Of a stretch of 64,000 bases of DNA, positions 59,681-64,000 are shown piece after piece. The position numbers and the translations under genes are program-made. The DNA is taken from NCBI GenBank assembly GCA_017744355.1, contig JAGIBK010000007.1:156203-220202 (forward strand). The letters are read 5' to 3'. Every line of letters starts with the position of its first letter. Within the stretch, counting starts at the first letter, position 1. The notes beneath the pieces were generated by a model that saw only the letters and a program-made list of their open reading frames with translations, was not told the origin of the DNA and searched no databases. The DNA is from a bacterium. GTDB taxonomy: Bacteria > Cyanobacteriota > Sericytochromatia > S15B-MN24 > UBA4093.

Positions 59681-59713
59681 CGAAACGGCGGCCAAGACTT
59701 GGCCGCCGTTTCG
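59681..59713. terminator. Bidirectional terminator between convergent genes
   Basis: A perfect 16-bp inverted repeat (CGAAACGGCGGCCAAG with its complement) has a single central base. It lies between the endolysin gene stop codon and the aminotransferase gene stop codon. Confidence 0.82.
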
Positions 59714-59723
59714 TGCGTTTGGA

Positions 59724-60851
59724 TCAGGCTTGGAGCGTCCTGCTGAGGCGGGCGATGCCTTCGGCGAGCACCTCGGGAGGGCTCACCCAGGAAAGGCGCA
59801 GCCAGCCTTCCGCCCCGAAGGCCTTGCCGGGCGTGAGCACCACGTTGGCACGATCCAGGAGGGTATAGGCCGTCTGGATCGAGTCCGCCGCGTAGGGTTC
59901 GGGCAGGCGGATCAGGCAGTAGAAGGCCCCTTCCGGTGCGACGAAGTCCAGGCCGCTCTCCGTCAGGTGTCGGATGAGCGACTCGCGCAGGGCCGCGTAG
60001 TGGGCCCGGTGAACGCCGAGCCCACCGGGCGTGCGGAAGACCTCGCCCGCCACGACCTGCGAGAAGGTGCTCGCCGCCGTGGTGACGAACTGGTGGACCT
60101 TGATGATCGCGGGCATGACGGCGCTGGGGGCCAGGAGCCAGCCCAGGCGCAGGCCGGTGAGGGCGTTGCTCTTGGAGAGGCTGTTGGCGACCAGGGCGTA
60201 GGGGTAGAACTGGGCGATGGAGGCGGGCGGCTCGGGGGTGTAGTAGAGCTCGCGGTAGACCTCGTCCGAGAGGACCCACACAGGGGCGCCGGGTCGGTTC
60301 GAGAGGCCCTGGGCGAGGGCGCGCAGCTCGTGCTCGGGCCAGATCCGGCCGGTGGGGTTGCAGGGCGAGCTGAGGACGATCATGCGGGTCTTGGGGCCCA
60401 GCGCCGCAAGGACCGTCTCGGCCGAGGGGGCGAAGCCCGTTTCGCTATCGAGCGTGACGGTCCGGCTCGCGATGCCTTCCATCTGGCAGAGCTTGGGATA
60501 GAGCGGGTAGCCCGGCTCGACCACGAGCACCTCGTCCTCAGCGGGATCGAGCAGCGCCTTGATGGCGAGGTAGAGGGCCTCCTGGGAGCCGTTGGTGATG
60601 CAGACGTTTGATGCCTGGTCGTAGTTCGGATAGGCGTAGTGTTGCGCGATTGCCTCGCGCAGCCAGCCGAAGCCCGCGTTCGGGGTATAGGGACAGCCGT
60701 TCTCGGCGACCCAGCGGGTCGCGGCCTCGAACAGGGCAGGATCGGGGCGCAGGGTGGGCTCGCCGAGGCCGAAGTCGAGGGAGTCGGGGCGCTTCTTGGC
60801 GTTCAGCTCGCGGATGAGGGACGGGGCGATCTGGGCGAGGACGGGGTTCAT
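59724..60851 (-). CDS. dapC: PLP-dependent aminotransferase, probable N-succinyldiaminopimelate aminotransferase
   Basis: This 375-residue fold-type I aminotransferase has CNPTGRI (Asn165), the PLP-phosphate and Asp region VLSDEVYRELYY (Asp196), the Schiff-base Lys227 in NSLSKSNALTGLRLGW, and the C-terminal Arg in WLRLSWVSP. Class I enzymes include aspartate, LL-DAP and succinyl-DAP aminotransferases, which motifs alone do not separate. The 4-bp overlap with dapE and the nearby dapD support the DapC role: conversion of succinyl-ketopimelate and glutamate to succinyl-LL-DAP for lysine and peptidoglycan. Confidence 0.82.
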   Translation of the reverse strand: MNPVLAQIAPSLIRELNAKKRPDSLDFGLGEPTLRPDPALFEAATRWVAENGCPYTPNAGFGWLREAIAQHYAYPNYDQASNVCITNGSQEALYLAIKALLDPAEDEVLVVEPGYPLYPKLCQMEGIASRTVTLDSETGFAPSAETVLAALGPKTRMIVLSSPCNPTGRIWPEHELRALAQGLSNRPGAPVWVLSDEVYRELYYTPEPPASIAQFYPYALVANSLSKSNALTGLRLGWLLAPSAVMPAIIKVHQFVTTAASTFSQVVAGEVFRTPGGLGVHRAHYAALRESLIRHLTESGLDFVAPEGAFYCLIRLPEPYAADSIQTAYTLLDRANVVLTPGKAFGAEGWLRLSWVSPPEVLAEGIARLSRTLQA

Positions 60852-61906
60852 GCGCCGAAGAGCTCCTTGAAGGCCTTGAGGTTGGTTTCGAGCATGGCAA
60901 CGGGCACCGACTCGTTGGCCTGGTGGGCCTGGGCCGTCTCGCCGGGGCCGAAGTTGACCGCGGGGATGCCGCGCGAGGTGAGCTGGGCCACGTCGGTCCA
61001 GGCCTGCTTGGCTTCGACTTCGAGGTCCTGGGCGCGCCGCCAGGCGTCGAGCAAGGGGTGGTCGAGGCAGACGGCGCCCGAGGGGGCCACGTCGATGATT
61101 TTGACCTCGCCCTCGCCCTGGACCAGGGCTTCGAGCTCGTTGATGGCTTGTTCGCTCGACTTGCCGGGGGCAAAGCGGTAGTTGACGTTGAGGGTGAAGG
61201 CGTCGGGGATGACGTTGCGGCTGTTGGCGGTGCTCGCCATGGTCGCGTTCATCACCTCGTAGAAGGTCAGATCGCCGTAGCGGACCTCCTTGCGGCCCAG
61301 GTCCCGGAGGCGATGCAGGTAGCCGGTGGCCTTGTAGATGGCGTTCTCACCCTGCCAGGGGCGGGCGCTGTGGGCGCGCTTGCCCCGGAAGGTGACCTCG
61401 GCGTGCAGGCCTCCGACGCAGCCCGCCTGGATGCGGTTGTCGGTGGGCTCCAGGCAGAAGGCCAGGTCGATGCCCTTGGGGATGGCGCCCGCCTCGAACA
61501 GGGGCGGCAGGCCGCTGTCCGCGATGGGGCCTTCTTCCTTGTCGTAGAAGACGAAGACCGGATTGGCGCGGGTCATGCCGGGCGAGAGGCGCAGGAGTTC
61601 GAGCATGACGGCAAGGCCGCCCTTCATGTCGCTTGCGCCGCAGCCGTAGACGCGATCGCGGTCCAGCCGCAAGGGCTGATCTGCCGCCGGCTTGACCGTA
61701 TCAGTGTGACCGAAGAGGGCGATGGTGGGGAGCCCCGGCTTGGCAGGCGGGGTGATGACCACGGCGTTCCCCACCACCCGGATGCAGGACTGAGGCACCC
61801 ACTGGCTCGCAGTACCCGCGATGTAGCGGGTGATTTCCCCTTCGTCGCCCGTCACGCTCGGGATGCGGCAGAGTTGGAGGGTCATTTCAGCCAGCGTCAT
61901 GGACAT
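60848..61906 (-). CDS. dapE: Succinyl-diaminopimelate desuccinylase
   Basis: This 352-residue M20-family metalloenzyme releases succinate from N-succinyl-LL-DAP. The metal-binding residues are visible: His67 and Asp69 (ALFGHTDTV), Asp93 (GASDMKGG), catalytic Glu124 and Glu125 (YDKEEGP), and the late ligand region ETAQAHQANE. The lid domain carries GKRAHSARPWQGENA. The stop codon overlaps the aminotransferase start codon by 4 bp (ATGA), so translation is coupled. dapD lies 54 bp upstream. The pathway supplies meso-DAP for peptidoglycan, and lysine. Confidence 0.9.
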   Translation of the reverse strand: MSMTLAEMTLQLCRIPSVTGDEGEITRYIAGTASQWVPQSCIRVVGNAVVITPPAKPGLPTIALFGHTDTVKPAADQPLRLDRDRVYGCGASDMKGGLAVMLELLRLSPGMTRANPVFVFYDKEEGPIADSGLPPLFEAGAIPKGIDLAFCLEPTDNRIQAGCVGGLHAEVTFRGKRAHSARPWQGENAIYKATGYLHRLRDLGRKEVRYGDLTFYEVMNATMASTANSRNVIPDAFTLNVNYRFAPGKSSEQAINELEALVQGEGEVKIIDVAPSGAVCLDHPLLDAWRRAQDLEVEAKQAWTDVAQLTSRGIPAVNFGPGETAQAHQANESVPVAMLETNLKAFKELFGA

Positions 61907-61922
61907 TCTATTCCTATTAAAT

Positions 61923-61944
61923 CCCCGCCCCCGGAGGGGCGGGG
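61923..61944 (-). terminator. GC hairpin between dapD and dapE
   Basis: A perfect 9-bp GC stem (CCCCGCCCC, loop CGGA) lies in the 54-bp spacer, followed on the minus strand by ATTTAAT rather than a T tract. It could be a weak terminator or attenuator that lowers expression of dapE and dapC relative to dapD, or an mRNA-processing site. Confidence 0.45.
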
Positions 61945-61960
61945 AAGTGAATCCGATTCC

Positions 61961-62782
<822 letters not shown>

Positions 62783-62918
62783 GGTTGGTAGATCCTCTAT
62801 CAAATCGTTATGCATTTATTATAGCTCAGCCTGTGCTATAGACGCCATTGGGAAAGAGTTGGGCGAGGATGCGCTATGGTCAATTAATGACTTGAGTAGT
62901 CTAATTGTTTTTATATGA

Positions 62919-63620
62919 TTATTGATGACATATATTTGCTAGAGCTAATAGTTGTTTTGATGAGAGGAATCCATTCTTTTCTAGGAATTTTTCACATGAT
63001 TTAATAAAGGAGCTATTTGGCTCGATAATATACGCTGATCTTATGATGTATTGATAAACTCCTTCGTTTATGCTGGCTTCAATTAGTTTTGGTGAAGCAA
63101 GGTATAGCTTATGTAAGAGTTTTGCGGTTGCGTTTGCATCGCTATCTGCATTGTGTGCATTATGTTCTATTTCATAATAAGATGTTAGAGTTGATAACTT
63201 GCAGTTTGGTATGAGTTTTCGACTTTGCAGGACTATTTTTGAAATTATGCAAGTATCAATGTATTTTTCTGTTCTTACGAGTGTTTCAATGTGATTTTCT
63301 TCCAGTTTTCTTAAAAATTGAAGGTCAAATGCAATATTATGGCCAACTATGATGGAAGGTTCGATATTTAATTTGCTAAACTGAATTAATGCGCGAAAAA
63401 CATCGGAGCTTTTGGGGGCGTTGTTCAATTCATTAAGGGTTTTTCCTTGAATTTTTAGTGCTTCAGGATCGATTCTTTCTGGGTATATTGGCTTAATTTG
63501 AGAGTTAAATTCCGCATATTTTTCAAATTTTTGGTTTAAAAATACAGCGGATACTTGACATGCTTCGTGAAATGAAGGGTCAAGCCCGGTTGTTTCAAAA
63601 TCTAATACTAAATAGTTCAT
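62919..63620 (-). CDS. DnaQ-like 3'-5' exonuclease in AT-rich island
   Basis: This 233-residue protein has the three exonuclease motifs: DFETTGLDP (residues 7-15, DxE), VGHNIAFDLQFL (H-N-x4-D), and HNADSDANATAKLLHKL (H-x4-D). It could proofread or degrade single-stranded DNA or RNA. The residues after about 175 (ASINEGVYQYIIRSAYIIE) have no known domain. The base composition is far more AT-rich than every gene to the left, so it is probably acquired. The neighbouring gene lies 11 bp upstream and is likely co-transcribed. A role in phage or plasmid defence or repair is possible but not shown. Confidence 0.82.
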   Translation of the reverse strand: MNYLVLDFETTGLDPSFHEACQVSAVFLNQKFEKYAEFNSQIKPIYPERIDPEALKIQGKTLNELNNAPKSSDVFRALIQFSKLNIEPSIIVGHNIAFDLQFLRKLEENHIETLVRTEKYIDTCIISKIVLQSRKLIPNCKLSTLTSYYEIEHNAHNADSDANATAKLLHKLYLASPKLIEASINEGVYQYIIRSAYIIEPNSSFIKSCEKFLEKNGFLSSKQLLALANICHQ

Positions 63621-63631
63621 TTTTTACTTAG

Positions 63632-64000
63632 TTAGTAGTAGTACTGAAATATTTCAGCTGCATCTAGGTATAGCTCTTCATTTATGTCGTATGCAGTTTC
63701 AAGTATATTTTCGTGCCGTGGGGATTCAGAAATTCCATGTAGGCAGGAGAGCTCTCGAATAAATTGATCTTTGTTGTTCATTAATTCTCGATCTGCTCCG
63801 TAAAGAGAGAAACGTCTTATGTCTGATACTGCTTGTATAGGCAACTGATGTTTTACTTTTACACCATTAAAATGAAATACAGCCAACGATTGTTCTGTTG
63901 CCTCATTAGGCAAATTTATTAGAGTCAAATGGGCAGACTTTCCAGAAGATTTCAATAACTGTGCGGTTGCCTGAGCTGCAACAGGCCCTAAATATATAAG
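63632..64000 (-). CDS. Unknown protein, partial (5' end outside window)
   Basis: The frame is open from the right window edge to 63632, giving about 122 residues. A TTG at 63955 could be a start, but the frame continues to the edge as LIYLGPVAAQATAQLL, which reads like protein, so the gene is probably truncated by the window. The C-terminus is acidic and ends AAEIFQYYY. It shares the AT-rich composition of the exonuclease gene and lies 11 bp before it. No family is recognised. Confidence 0.55.
   Translation of the reverse strand, partial: LIYLGPVAAQATAQLLKSSGKSAHLTLINLPNEATEQSLAVFHFNGVKVKHQLPIQAVSDIRRFSLYGADRELMNNKDQFIRELSCLHGISESPRHENILETAYDINEELYLDAAEIFQYYY

Overview
The window is about 64 kb of GC-rich bacterial DNA, dense with tight operons. 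I see no rRNA, tRNA, transposase or CRISPR array. The organism looks diderm (Gram-negative type): there are some 27 lipoproteins with good lipoboxes, three predicted outer-membrane-barrel-like proteins, and a succinylase-type diaminopimelate pathway (dapD, dapE and a probable dapC). The lineage cannot be fixed from sequence alone. An under-sampled diderm phylum, for example a non-photosynthetic relative of Cyanobacteria, would fit, but this is a guess.

Left region (1-18,445, mostly minus strand): three homologous operons lie head to tail. Each encodes small lipoproteins sharing one FN3-like module of about 150 residues (15 copies in all), at least one lipoprotein in which that module is fused to an NHL beta-propeller, and one barrel protein with a Pro-rich linker and a carboxypeptidase-regulatory-like tail. 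The 3' halves of two of the barrel genes are almost identical (14 differences in about 636 bp by my count), which suggests gene conversion or a recent exchange. Operons 2 and 3 share a duplicated leader and a 54-55 bp inverted repeat. A lone plus-strand lipoprotein gene (6,260-6,805) sits between operons 1 and 2.

Middle (18.7-32.2 kb): housekeeping and miscellaneous genes. These are trmB, a KGG-repeat stress protein, a glycosyltransferase, a protein with a C-terminal J domain, an M3 oligopeptidase, two poorly known proteins, an MsbA-like ABC exporter, tmk, a THUMP-type RNA methyltransferase, and a 1322-residue membrane-anchored coiled-coil protein.

Right-centre (32.5-55 kb, plus strand): two homologous operons in tandem encode large lipoproteins with IPT/TIG repeats, 28 TIG modules by my count. 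Each operon has the order multi-TIG protein, 477-residue three-TIG protein, about 960-residue and about 935-residue two-TIG proteins with a propeller-like centre and a conserved C-terminus, then a smaller beta-rich lipoprotein. The first copy has one extra gene carrying two TIG modules.

Right end (55-64 kb): an AarF/UbiB-type kinase with a small protein and a 2Fe-2S ferredoxin, an XRE regulator with a clear promoter, a LysM-GH19 endolysin-like protein, the dapD-dapE-aminotransferase cluster, and from about 62.85 kb a sharply AT-rich segment carrying a DnaQ-like exonuclease and a partial unknown gene, probably acquired by transfer.

Taken together, about two thirds of the window builds repeatedly duplicated, modular envelope lipoprotein systems that match no named system I recognise. 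A cell-surface adhesion, sheath or sensing role is plausible but unproven.
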